A stretch of 58,587 nt of DNA, taken from positions 1-58,587 of the forward strand of contig JANXZO010000022.1 in the NCBI GenBank assembly GCA_025355465.1. Reading direction: 5' to 3'. Shown piece by piece: positions 1 to 8,421 of the stretch. A model generated the notes under the pieces. That model saw only the letters and a list, made by a program, of their open reading frames with translations. It had not been told where the DNA came from and ran no database searches. Position 1 is the stretch's first letter; each line of letters begins with the position of its first letter. This DNA is from Bacteroidales bacterium (GTDB lineage: Bacteria > Bacteroidota > Bacteroidia > Bacteroidales > FEN-979). A program made the position numbers and the translations under genes.

Positions 1-101
1 TTTCATGGTTTTTGGTTTTTTTATTTTTTGTTTGGTTTATTTGCGTTTGGTTTGTCGTTGTTGATGAAGCAAAGATACGGCGACCGGCATGCCGTAAACA
101 A
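1..101 (-). promoter_or_regulatory. promoter and A/C-rich leader of a gene running off the left edge
   Basis: On the minus strand an ATG AAA start sits at bases 6 to 1, so a gene begins here and continues outside the window. Upstream of it lies a -7 element TATCTTTG (bases 77-70) with a TTG at 101-99, about 21 bases away, as expected for the Bacteroidota primary sigma factor. The roughly 57-base leader between them is almost only A and C on the transcribed strand, so it should be unstructured. The product cannot be told from two codons. Confidence 0.5.
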
Positions 102-171
102 CCACCAATTTGTAAGTGTGCAGATAAACCATGGTTTTGTAACCTTAAAATAAGTAAGTGGTTTCTAAATT

Positions 172-1269
172 TTATCCGGCCATTGAAACACCGATAATTT
201 TACCGATGCCAAAGGTCAGGGCCGCAGCGGCCAGACCGAATATGACCTGACGGAAACCCGAGTACCAGACATTTTTTCCGGTGAACAGCGTGATCGCGGC
301 GCCAATCAGAAACAGGCCGGTAGCTGATGCACCTACACTCACGGCCACGGCAGTCATTCCGCTTAGGAAGAAAAATGGGATCACAGGGATGACCGCTCCG
401 ATGGCAAATAATACGAATGAATACAAGGCAGCTTCCATTGCAGATCCTTTTAGCTCTTCGGCGTTGATCCCTAATTCCTCTTGGATGAGAAACTGGTGCG
501 CCAGCGTTTTGTCTTTAATGATTTCGGCAGCCATTTCATGGGCCTGGCCTTCGGGTATTCCTTTGGCCATATATATCAAGGCAATTTCCTGTTGTTCACC
601 TTCGGGGTTTGTTTCCAGCTCTTCCTGCTCAAGATCCATCTGGTTTTCATACAACTCCTTCGAACTCTTTACCGAGATCCATTCTCCCAGTGCCATCGAA
701 AGGGCTCCGGCCAGCAGACCGGCTAATCCGGCCAGCAGCACTCCGGTGTTACCGGAAGTGGCGCCCGCAATACCCATGATCAGACTGAAATTGGAAACCA
801 ATCCGTCGTTGCCGCCCAAAACAGCAGCCCTGATGGCATTGCCACCCACCGAACGGTGCCGGCTTTCAAATTTTGAGAGTTGTTTCCCGGAAATTTTCCC
901 TTCAGTGTCAAGGATGGATCGAAGAATTTTCACATGGTTTATCTCGTTGCCGGTAAGCTCCTGTTTGTTTTTTTTCTTGGCAGACAGAATATTGGTTGAA
1001 ATGCTTTTTTCGGTATCCATCAAAACACCCAGAATGTAATCGTAACCGAAAATCTTACCAATTGTATGCAGTGTTTTTGCCCGCCATGAAGGTTTGTTTA
1101 ATTCAGACGGATGGATTTGAAGCTTCTTGCAGAGCGATTCAGCATGCCCCCTTTCAATTTCGCTCATCCTCTTGAATACATCCGATACCAATGGATCCTG
1201 CTCGTTATCGGCAAGCACCTGATAAAGATAGCAGGTGTCAATCTCAGTCTGTATGTTTTTGTTTTTCAT
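172..1269 (-). CDS. Ferritin-like/VIT1-CCC1 fusion membrane protein (MbfA-like iron exporter)
   Basis: This 365-residue protein joins an N-terminal rubrerythrin/ferritin-like helical domain (about residues 1-130) to a C-terminal VIT1/CCC1 transporter domain (about 140-365). Likely di-iron ligands are E9, E39-x-x-H42 and E109-x-x-H112. The transporter half has the family's GGNDGLVS signature and several hydrophobic helices (near 160-190 and 280-360). Proteins of this layout (MbfA type) are known to bind ferrous iron and export it from the cytoplasm in iron or peroxide stress; that role here is inferred. It has no close partner gene. A one-mismatch -7 element (TATCTTTC, 1299-1292) lies just upstream of the ATG. 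Manganese transport is an alternative. Confidence 0.88.
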   Translation of the reverse strand: MKNKNIQTEIDTCYLYQVLADNEQDPLVSDVFKRMSEIERGHAESLCKKLQIHPSELNKPSWRAKTLHTIGKIFGYDYILGVLMDTEKSISTNILSAKKKNKQELTGNEINHVKILRSILDTEGKISGKQLSKFESRHRSVGGNAIRAAVLGGNDGLVSNFSLIMGIAGATSGNTGVLLAGLAGLLAGALSMALGEWISVKSSKELYENQMDLEQEELETNPEGEQQEIALIYMAKGIPEGQAHEMAAEIIKDKTLAHQFLIQEELGINAEELKGSAMEAALYSFVLFAIGAVIPVIPFFFLSGMTAVAVSVGASATGLFLIGAAITLFTGKNVWYSGFRQVIFGLAAAALTFGIGKIIGVSMAG

Positions 1270-1323
1270 CTCAAGGTCTGGTTAAGATGCGGAAAGATAA
1301 TAAAAGCTGAAGAAACAACGGTT

Positions 1324-1698
1324 TTACAACCTGGCTGAAATTCCGAGATTGACCATCCCCTGATATCCAAACCCGAATTCAACATACCCCGCTATATCTT
1401 TTCCAACCCTGATTCCCAAGGCATTTAGCTGGTAAGCAACGGAGAAATAATTGAAACTCTGGTCAAACCGGTTGCTGTAATTCGTGTGACAGAAGCTATG
1501 GGAAACCCCAGCAGCCAACCCTGAATAGAGCGAGAACAATTCCCTGTTTACATAATAGATGTCGGCTTTAGGCATCACTGTGCAAACAATCCAGGAATCA
1601 GTTTCCGTGGTGCCTTTTCTGTAGATGTAATGGGCGGAGGTTTCGATAGCCAGGAAGAGTATGAAAATGAAAAGTAAATATCCAGGCGCTTTTCTCAT
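1324..1698 (-). CDS. Small outer-membrane barrel-like protein, possibly a shortened remnant
   Basis: I do not recognise a family. The reading frame can start at 1722, but the ATG at 1698 places a hydrophobic signal-like segment right at the N-terminus, so I prefer it (124 residues). After that segment come only about four amphipathic beta strands, ending in an aromatic/glycine-rich C-terminal strand closing on leucine, like the last strand of an outer-membrane barrel. That is too few strands for a free barrel, which suggests an internally deleted or decaying gene. It lies just downstream of another barrel-like gene on the same strand and is probably co-transcribed with it. Confidence 0.5.
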   Translation of the reverse strand: MRKAPGYLLFIFILFLAIETSAHYIYRKGTTETDSWIVCTVMPKADIYYVNRELFSLYSGLAAGVSHSFCHTNYSNRFDQSFNYFSVAYQLNALGIRVGKDIAGYVEFGFGYQGMVNLGISARL

Positions 1699-1734
1699 GA
1701 ATGAGCAGTTTTTCGGATCCATTGTTTCCGGAAT

Positions 1735-2385
1735 TTATTTTTTCACCTTCTTGTTCAATGAGGTGAGCTTAAAAATAAAACCAAAATGGGTGCTTATGTT
1801 GTTCCAGACATAATCTGTCATCCATTGGTGATTACCCGACCGTGGTGTGTCTGTTTTATACCCCGTTTGAGAAATGACATAATCGAGGGTGTAGTACAAA
1901 CCAAACCTTTCGTTGGTATCAAAAAAAAGATTGTACCCCAGGCCAATCACATTGTTAATGTACATATCGGTTTCAGTCCACCGGCCTTGCTGAAAATTCG
2001 AATCGTAGGTTCCCGAAAATCGTAAATATTGAAAAGCATAATGAATGAACATGTTCTCTCTTCCCTCGACATTAAAAATGTAAAATTTATATCCGGCTAT
2101 ACCGCCTGGTCGGGGAGAGATATTGGCGCTATTGTTCGCCAGGGCCTGGGTTTGCAGGGGTAATAACAACCCGGCAGAAAACTCATGTTTACCCACCCTT
2201 ACGTAGGGAGCAACATAAAATGCGCCCATGTTCTCTGTCAGATAATTCTGATTGGCCGGGAAGTTGGTAAATCCGCCGGCAGAAATACCAAACTCCTTTA
2301 AAATGGGGTCAGATTGAGCAAGAAGGTTTTCTGCCTGGAAAAAACCAAGCTGGGCGATGAAAAGCATGACAATGAATATCCTCAT
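1735..2385 (-). CDS. Outer-membrane beta-barrel protein, unknown role
   Basis: This 216-residue protein has a cleavable signal peptide (about residues 1-23, ending in LLAQ) followed by alternating hydrophobic/polar segments rich in Y, F, G and N, typical of small outer-membrane barrels. No enzyme motif is visible and no family name can be given. A minus-strand -7 element TACCTTTG lies at 2461-2454, about 70 bases upstream of the ATG, back to back with the pfkA promoter. The shorter barrel-like gene follows it directly. Confidence 0.65.
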   Translation of the reverse strand: MRIFIVMLFIAQLGFFQAENLLAQSDPILKEFGISAGGFTNFPANQNYLTENMGAFYVAPYVRVGKHEFSAGLLLPLQTQALANNSANISPRPGGIAGYKFYIFNVEGRENMFIHYAFQYLRFSGTYDSNFQQGRWTETDMYINNVIGLGYNLFFDTNERFGLYYTLDYVISQTGYKTDTPRSGNHQWMTDYVWNNISTHFGFIFKLTSLNKKVKK

Positions 2386-2453
2386 GGTATAGACTTTTTT
2401 AAGAAAAATCGTTGTAGCATCAATTTCACTTTCAGGTCTGAATTTTCACTCCC

Positions 2454-2461
2454 CAAAGGTA
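2454..2461 (-). promoter_or_regulatory. -7 element TACCTTTG for the 1735-2385 gene
   Basis: This is an exact match to TAnnTTTG on the minus strand. It is only 11 bases from the oppositely oriented pfkA -7 element, so the two promoters diverge from overlapping DNA. No clear -33 TTTG is visible. Confidence 0.45.
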
Positions 2462-2472
2462 CAGAATTATTG

Positions 2473-2480
2473 TATTTTTG
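2473..2480 (+). promoter_or_regulatory. -7 element TATTTTTG for pfkA
   Basis: This is an exact TAnnTTTG match that would start transcription near 2487, giving a leader of about 58 bases before the pfkA ATG. The -33 region is poorly conserved. Confidence 0.5.
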
Positions 2481-2544
2481 TGATGAATATGCAAGAAGTC
2501 CGAAATTTCCCTTTTGCCCTTATTGTAAATCTTAAATCGTAACC

Positions 2545-3525
2545 ATGCCACAGATTTCTAAAATAGCTATCATGACCTCAGGCGGGGATTCGCCAGGGAT
2601 GAATGCCGCAATCCGTGCGGTAGTGCGTACCGGAATTTACAACGGACTTGATGTTTTTGGCATCTCACGTGGTTACGAAGGGATGATCGACGGCCAGATT
2701 GAGCCGATGCACAGCCATTCTGTTTCGAATATCATTCAGCGCGGGGGGACGATTCTTAAGACTGCCCGCAGCAAAAGGTTTCTGACCTATGAAGGACGGC
2801 TTCAGGCGTACCAGAACCTGATGGACCAAAAGATTGATGCACTGGTTGCCATCGGGGGCAACGGTACCTTTACCGGTGCATCCATTTTCGATAAGGAGTT
2901 TAATTTCCCCGTGATTGGTTTGCCGGGTACCATCGATAATGATCTGTACGGAACAGATGCCACGATTGGATACGACACTGCAGTGAATACCGTGGTGGAG
3001 GCTGCCGACAAGATCCGCGACACAGCCAACTCTCATGAGCGGCTGTTTTTTCTTGAAGTTATGGGACGTGATGCCGGATTTATAGCACTGCGCAGTGGCA
3101 TTGCCTGTGGCGCCGAGTTTATCCTGGTCCCCGAAACTACTACTTACATTGACAACTTTGCCCGTCTTCTTCGTCACGACTGGCGTCGAAATAAGACCTC
3201 AGGTATTGTTGTGGTGGCTGAAGGAGAAGAGGAGGGAGGCGCCTACGAGATTGCCCGTAAGGTGAAAGAGCGGATTCCTGAACTTGACACACGTGTAACC
3301 GTGCTCGGCCACGTTCAGCGGGGAGGCGCACCCAGTGCCTACGACCGTGTGCTGGCCAGCACCCTTGGCCATGTTGCCGTGCGCGGGTTGCTCGAAGGCG
3401 AACGCGGATCAATGGCAGGTATTGTCGACAAAAAAGTAGTATATACCCCGTTCGATAAAGCCATCAAACATCATAAGGATATCAATAAGGAGATGCTGGA
3501 GATGTCGCGTATTCTCGCTTTATAG
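2545..3525 (+). CDS. pfkA: 6-phosphofructokinase
   Basis: This glycolytic enzyme phosphorylates fructose 6-phosphate to the 1,6-bisphosphate. At 326 residues it has the usual length for a bacterial ATP-type PFK. Visible motifs are the N-terminal nucleotide loop with GGDSPGMNAA (residues 13-22), the catalytic TIDND (129-133), the substrate motif MGRDAG and the later GHVQRGG. One oddity is that the loop normally reading GGDGS reads GGNGT at 104-108, so the residue matching the E. coli Mg/ATP-site Asp103 is Asn106. Glycine is kept at the position that separates ATP- from PPi-dependent enzymes, which favours ATP. The priA gene follows 11 bases later and is probably co-transcribed. Confidence 0.95.
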   Translation: MPQISKIAIMTSGGDSPGMNAAIRAVVRTGIYNGLDVFGISRGYEGMIDGQIEPMHSHSVSNIIQRGGTILKTARSKRFLTYEGRLQAYQNLMDQKIDALVAIGGNGTFTGASIFDKEFNFPVIGLPGTIDNDLYGTDATIGYDTAVNTVVEAADKIRDTANSHERLFFLEVMGRDAGFIALRSGIACGAEFILVPETTTYIDNFARLLRHDWRRNKTSGIVVVAEGEEEGGAYEIARKVKERIPELDTRVTVLGHVQRGGAPSAYDRVLASTLGHVAVRGLLEGERGSMAGIVDKKVVYTPFDKAIKHHKDINKEMLEMSRILAL

Positions 3526-3536
3526 GAGATGCAGAG

Positions 3537-6035
3537 ATGGAGAGGATTACCCTGTTTGCTGATGTCCTGTTGCCGATCCCTGTCGGCGGAACCTTTACCT
3601 ACAGGGTTCCTTTTGACCTTAACGACACCATCAGCGAAGGCGTTCGCGTGGTGATTCAGTTTGGTTCAAGAAAGATTTACACTGCACTGGTTTTGCGGCT
3701 TCACCAACCCCCCCCGGCCAACCGTATTCCAAAATATATCTTGTCCGTCCTGGATGAAGCGCCTATCGTGGTTCCATTACAACGTGACTTTTGGGATTGG
3801 CTTTCCGGATATTACCTTTGTTATCCGGGAGAGGTGATGAATGCAGCGCTGCCTTCGGCATTGAAACTTGCCAGTGAATCGAAAATTGCATTAAACCCTT
3901 CATACCAGGAAGACTATTCCGTCCTGAATGAAAAGGAGAGCTTGCTGCTTGAGGTGCTTCATCACCGGAAAACGATTACACTTTCCGAAGTTTCCAAAAT
4001 CATCGAACAGCAAAAGATCATTCCGCTCGTAAAAACAATGATTGAGAAAGGAATTATCGTGCTTGAGGAAGAACTGCAGCAGCGCGTGAAACCGAAAACC
4101 GAGTCTGTCGTTTCGCTGGCCCCGCCATTTGATGAGGAGGAACAGCTGCGATACCTCTTCGACCGCCTGGAAAAAAAGGCAAAGAAACAACTTGAGATCC
4201 TGATGACCTACATTCAGCTTTCACAGCACGGATCGGAAACGCTGGCTGAGGTCAGAAAGGGGGAATTACTTAAGAAGTCGAAGGGCACCTCTGCACAACT
4301 TGACGAACTGATAAAGAAAGGGGTGTTCGTGGTTACAGTAAGACAGGTTAGCCGGTTTGGATCGGGTGGAGCCGTGTCATCATCGGAAAATATAGAACTC
4401 TCGCCGGCGCAATTCACTGCCTTCAATCAGATCCATGATGGCTTTTCGGCGAAAGATGTGGTGCTGTTGCACGGGGTTACCAGCAGCGGTAAAACGGAAT
4501 TGTACATAAAGTTGATACAGGAGGTGATTGACCAGGGGAAGCAGGTGCTGTACATGCTTCCGGAAATTGCACTCACAACCCAGATCATCTCCCGTTTGAG
4601 AAAATATTTTGGCGACAGGGTAGGTGTTTATCATTCACGCTTTAATGAGCAGGAGCGGGTCGAAGTCTGGAACAGCATCCTCTCGTCAAACAATGTTTCC
4701 GGCGGAATTCATGCCGGTCACGACATTATCCTTGGGGCCCGTTCGTCGGTTTTTCTGCCCTTCGCAAACCTGGGTCTTGTCATCGTCGACGAAGAACACG
4801 ACCCGTCCTTCAAACAAATGGATCCCGCACCGAGATACAACGGACGGGATGCAGCCATTTACCTGGCACACCTGCATGGTGCCAAGACCTTGTTGGGCTC
4901 AGCCACCCCGTCTATCGAAAGTTATTTCAACGCCCTGCAGGGGAAATATGCACTTGTAGAGATTTTTGAGCGATTCGGGAACATGGAGATGCCGGTGGTT
5001 CAGATCGTAAACATAAAGGAGGAGCTGCGACAAGGGAAGATGAAGAGTCATTTTACCTCGGTGCTGCTCAATCAACTTACTGATGCACTTGAGAAAAATG
5101 AGCAATCGATTCTTTTTCAGAACAGACGCGGGTTTTCACTCCGGCTGGAGTGCGACACCTGTCACTGGATGCCCTCCTGTATCAATTGCGATGTTACCCT
5201 GGTATACCATAAAAAGAGCAATCAGCTGAGGTGTCATTATTGCGGCTATTCTACCAGGATCCCCGATAAATGTCCCGATTGTCAGGGGATAAGTATTCGC
5301 ATGAAGGGATTCGGAACAGAGAAGGTGGAAGAGGAGCTGGTCATCCTTTTTCCCAAAGCGCGCATCGCGAGGATGGACCTTGATACAACGCGGAGTAAGA
5401 ATTCGCATTTGCAGATCATCAGCGACTTTGAAGAAGGCAGGATCGACATCCTGGTCGGAACACAGATGGTGACCAAGGGACTAGACTTTGATCACGTAAG
5501 CACAGTTTGTATTTTGAATGCGGACAACCTGCTCAGTTTTCCCGATTTCAGGGCCCCTGAAAGAAGTTTTCAGCTGATGGCACAGGTAAGCGGAAGGTCG
5601 GGCAGGAAAAATAAACAGGGCAGGGTGCTGATCCAGACTTACAACCCTGAACACACGATTCTCCGTGATGTGGTAAACAATGATTACGCGGCGATGTTCA
5701 AAAAACAGATCGCCGATCGCCGGAAATTTAAATACCCCCCGTTTTACCGGTTGGTCCTGCTCAGGGTAAAGCACAAAGATGCCGATCTCCTGAATAAGGC
5801 TGCCGAAAGCCTTGCAAGATCCCTCCGTTCAACGTTTGGCAACCGTGTGCTCGGACCTGAATTCCCGATGGTAGGGAGGATCATGAATTACTATCTTAAG
5901 CACATCATGGTGAAGATAGAACGGACTACTTCCGCCATAGAGATGAAAGGAAAGTTGCTGGAAGAGGTCGAAAAATTCAGGGGCAGGAAGGATTTTTCAG
6001 GGGTAAAGGTGCTTATTGATGTAGATCCGCAGTAG
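3537..6035 (+). CDS. priA: Primosomal protein N' (replication restart helicase PriA)
   Basis: PriA is a 3'-5' superfamily 2 helicase that reloads the replisome at stalled forks. This 832-residue protein has the N-terminal DNA-binding region, a Walker A loop GVTSSGKTE (about 313-321), a DEEH Walker B box (about 418-421), and the diagnostic zinc module inside the helicase with eight cysteines in four pairs between about 539 and 583. The C-terminal helicase motifs (GTQMVTKGLDF, QVSGRSGR) are intact. It lies 11 bases after pfkA. Its last 23 bases overlap the end of the convergent ftsB-like gene. Confidence 0.96.
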   Translation: MERITLFADVLLPIPVGGTFTYRVPFDLNDTISEGVRVVIQFGSRKIYTALVLRLHQPPPANRIPKYILSVLDEAPIVVPLQRDFWDWLSGYYLCYPGEVMNAALPSALKLASESKIALNPSYQEDYSVLNEKESLLLEVLHHRKTITLSEVSKIIEQQKIIPLVKTMIEKGIIVLEEELQQRVKPKTESVVSLAPPFDEEEQLRYLFDRLEKKAKKQLEILMTYIQLSQHGSETLAEVRKGELLKKSKGTSAQLDELIKKGVFVVTVRQVSRFGSGGAVSSSENIELSPAQFTAFNQIHDGFSAKDVVLLHGVTSSGKTELYIKLIQEVIDQGKQVLYMLPEIALTTQIISRLRKYFGDRVGVYHSRFNEQERVEVWNSILSSNNVSGGIHAGHDIILGARSSVFLPFANLGLVIVDEEHDPSFKQMDPAPRYNGRDAAIYLAHLHGAKTLLGSATPSIESYFNALQGKYALVEIFERFGNMEMPVVQIVNIKEELRQGKMKSHFTSVLLNQLTDALEKNEQSILFQNRRGFSLRLECDTCHWMPSCINCDVTLVYHKKSNQLRCHYCGYSTRIPDKCPDCQGISIRMKGFGTEKVEEELVILFPKARIARMDLDTTRSKNSHLQIISDFEEGRIDILVGTQMVTKGLDFDHVSTVCILNADNLLSFPDFRAPERSFQLMAQVSGRSGRKNKQGRVLIQTYNPEHTILRDVVNNDYAAMFKKQIADRRKFKYPPFYRLVLLRVKHKDADLLNKAAESLARSLRSTFGNRVLGPEFPMVGRIMNYYLKHIMVKIERTTSAIEMKGKLLEEVEKFRGRKDFSGVKVLIDVDPQ

Positions 6036-6345
6036 TGTCAATCACCAGGTAGACATCCTCTTTGTCTTTTTTCATCAGGTACCGTTCCCGGGCAAATTTT
6101 TCAAGTTGTGTACTGTCACTGAGCAATTGCCATGTAAGCGTCGAATCCTTTTTAATTTCATCCAGGTAAAACCGCTTCTCAAGGTTAAGAATGTCCAGTT
6201 TTTCCTGTAATTTATTTCTTTCGACCAGGCTGTTGCTGTCGAAAAATACCAGCCATACAATAAATGCTACTGTGGTGACAAAGTACTTATTGATAAAAAT
6301 GCGCAATATTTTTTTTAATACCTCCACAGGTTTGGTTAAAGACAA
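6013..6345 (-). CDS. FtsB/DivIC-type septum formation initiator
   Basis: This 110-residue bitopic protein has one membrane helix (about residues 22-36) followed by a leucine-zipper-like coiled coil (about 38-65) and a short extracytoplasmic tail containing a LEKFARERYLMKK segment. That is the usual plan of FtsB/DivIC, which joins the FtsL-FtsQ subcomplex of the divisome. It is the last gene of a minus-strand run sixA-ppk1-this gene, 23 bases after ppk1. It overlaps the 3' end of priA tail to tail. Confidence 0.82.
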   Translation of the reverse strand: MSLTKPVEVLKKILRIFINKYFVTTVAFIVWLVFFDSNSLVERNKLQEKLDILNLEKRFYLDEIKKDSTLTWQLLSDSTQLEKFARERYLMKKDKEDVYLVIDTTADLHQ

Positions 6346-6368
6346 ATTCGATGCGTTTGGTTTTTTTA

Positions 6369-8420
6369 TTAAATCTGATCTTTAAGAAATTCGTAGATTT
6401 TCGTTTGCGATCTTATCTCCGGGCCGCCGTTTGTGCGGTATTCATTCATTCGGCTGTGGCTGATAATACGGGCCTTTACGTTATCGGACAGCTGTATGTC
6501 GAGCATCCCGCGAAGCATCTTCTGAAGGTTTGGGTCCTCAACCGGAGATGCAACCTCAATGCGGTTGTCGAAATTTCGTACCATCCAATCAGCGGAGGTG
6601 ATATAATATTTATTGTCACCCCCGTTACAAAAAACGATAACTCTTGCATGTTCAAGAAACCGGTCGACAATGCTGATGGCTTCAATATTGTCGCTAATGC
6701 CCGGAAGGCCGGGGACCAGTGTACAGATACCACGGATGATAAGTTTGATCTTCACCCCGGCCTGGCTGGCTTTATATAACTTTTTTACCATGGTTTCATC
6801 AACCAGACTGTTGAGTTTGATGATGGCCCAGGCCTCCTGGCCGGCAGCAGCGTTTTTGATCTCATGGGTGAGCATGTTCAGAAAAAAGTTCCGCATGTTA
6901 AATGGCGAAACGATCAGTTTCTTGAACTTATACGGACGATAATTTTCCTCCACCAGATGAAAGGCATTCACAACATCAGCACAAATGTCCTGGTCGGCCG
7001 TGAGCAGACTCACATCTGCATAAACCTTGGCCGTATCTTCATTGAAATTACCGGTACCGATGAAAGAGAAATAGAAGTTCTTGTTGTTCTCTTTACGCCG
7101 TATCAGAATAAGTTTCGAGTGGACCTTAAAACCGGGTATACTGTGAATCACTTTTACCCCCTCCTCACGTAACTTTTCAGTCCAGAAAATATTTGCCTCC
7201 TCATCGAACCGGGCCTGTAACTCCATAAAAACAGTTACGTACTTTCCATTGCGGGCTGCGTTTATAAGTGCATTGATGACCCCGGAATTTCTTGCAGCAC
7301 GATAAATTGTCATCTTGATCGAGCGGACTTTAGGGTCGATGGAGGCTTCCCGAAGCAGGTCGATGATATATTGAAACGACTGGTAGGGATAATGGAGCAT
7401 GATGTCTTTCCGCCGGATGGAGGACAAAATGCTGCGATTGGGAGGCAGGTCGCGGTGGGTAAGCGGCACCAGTGGCTGGTATTCCAGTTCGGAGTGTCCG
7501 AGGTTGGGAAAACCCATAAAATCTTTGAAATTGTGGTATCGGCCTCCACCCCGGATTGGGTCGTCTTTGGTGATATTCAGTTGTTTGGTAATGATCTTCA
7601 GCAAATCCGCAGGAATAGATTTGTCGTAAACAAAACGGACCGGTATTCCGCGTTTTCGTTGTTTTATGCTTTCCGTCATTACCTCTAGAAAACTCTTCGA
7701 AACGTCGGTGTCAATGTCTATTTCCGCATCCCGGGTAATTTTTACAGTATAGGCTGAATAATTATCATAGCCGAAAATTGAGAAAATGTCCGAAAGGCAG
7801 TACCGGATAATGTCGTCAAGCAGGATGATAAAATGTTTGTCTCCTTCCGGGGGCAGGATCAGAAATCGTGAAACAGTTTTTGTCGGTACTTCAATAAGGG
7901 CATAGTCATCCTTCAGGACCTTGTCTTTACGACCCAGGGTTACCGCCAGGTAGATCGACTTATCGCGGAGCGATGAAATATCGCGCAGGCTGCTGATCAT
8001 CATCGGGAAGAGGCAGACCCGGACCTGTTCCTGAAAATATTTCTTCACAATCTGACCCTGTTCCTGCGTTAACTGCGTCTCATTGACGATATAGATCTCA
8101 TGGATTGCCAGATCCTTTACGATTGATTCGTACACCTGCATAAATTCACGCTCCTGCTTCTGCACAAGTTCCCCGATCTCTTTAAGCGTCCTTTTGGGAT
8201 TTACAGACATGTCGTATTCCATGCGTTCCATCTTCAGCAGACGGTTTAGGGTGGCCACTCGCACACGGAAAAATTCATCCCGGTTATTGGAAAAAATGCC
8301 CAGAAACTTAAGCCGCTCCAGCAATGGATTGCGTTTATCTGCAGCTTCCTGCAATACACGGCCGTTGAAATACAGCCAGTTTAGATCGCGGTTAAGTATG
8401 GGCTGTTTTTTCTTGGGCAT
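6369..8420 (-). CDS. ppk1: Polyphosphate kinase 1
   Basis: This enzyme makes inorganic polyphosphate reversibly from ATP. The 683-residue length is standard for PPK1. The N domain opens with LNRDLNWLYFNGRVLQEA, and the phospholipase-D-like C-terminal domains carry the autophosphorylated histidine in GFKVHSKLIL (about residue 434) and the late YYITSADWM/NRIEV block. It starts one base beyond the sixA stop codon, so translation is probably coupled. Pairing with sixA is a common bacterial arrangement. The pst phosphate transporter is in the same window but about 40 kb away. Confidence 0.96.
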   Translation of the reverse strand: MPKKKQPILNRDLNWLYFNGRVLQEAADKRNPLLERLKFLGIFSNNRDEFFRVRVATLNRLLKMERMEYDMSVNPKRTLKEIGELVQKQEREFMQVYESIVKDLAIHEIYIVNETQLTQEQGQIVKKYFQEQVRVCLFPMMISSLRDISSLRDKSIYLAVTLGRKDKVLKDDYALIEVPTKTVSRFLILPPEGDKHFIILLDDIIRYCLSDIFSIFGYDNYSAYTVKITRDAEIDIDTDVSKSFLEVMTESIKQRKRGIPVRFVYDKSIPADLLKIITKQLNITKDDPIRGGGRYHNFKDFMGFPNLGHSELEYQPLVPLTHRDLPPNRSILSSIRRKDIMLHYPYQSFQYIIDLLREASIDPKVRSIKMTIYRAARNSGVINALINAARNGKYVTVFMELQARFDEEANIFWTEKLREEGVKVIHSIPGFKVHSKLILIRRKENNKNFYFSFIGTGNFNEDTAKVYADVSLLTADQDICADVVNAFHLVEENYRPYKFKKLIVSPFNMRNFFLNMLTHEIKNAAAGQEAWAIIKLNSLVDETMVKKLYKASQAGVKIKLIIRGICTLVPGLPGISDNIEAISIVDRFLEHARVIVFCNGGDNKYYITSADWMVRNFDNRIEVASPVEDPNLQKMLRGMLDIQLSDNVKARIISHSRMNEYRTNGGPEIRSQTKIYEFLKDQI

Positions 8421-8421
8421 A

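Noticed and set aside
126-137. Perfect palindrome AAACCATGGTTT near the left edge
   Set aside because: It is short, has no loop and no T-run, and no regulator site of this form is known to me; it may be chance.
12-197. 61-codon open frame at the left edge, plus strand
   Set aside because: It is T/G-rich low-complexity DNA that is better explained as the leader and promoter of a minus-strand gene, and its tail runs into the iron-exporter gene.
281-1039. 252-codon open frame opposite the iron-exporter gene
   Set aside because: It is antisense to a protein with clear family motifs and its composition is that of a shadow frame.
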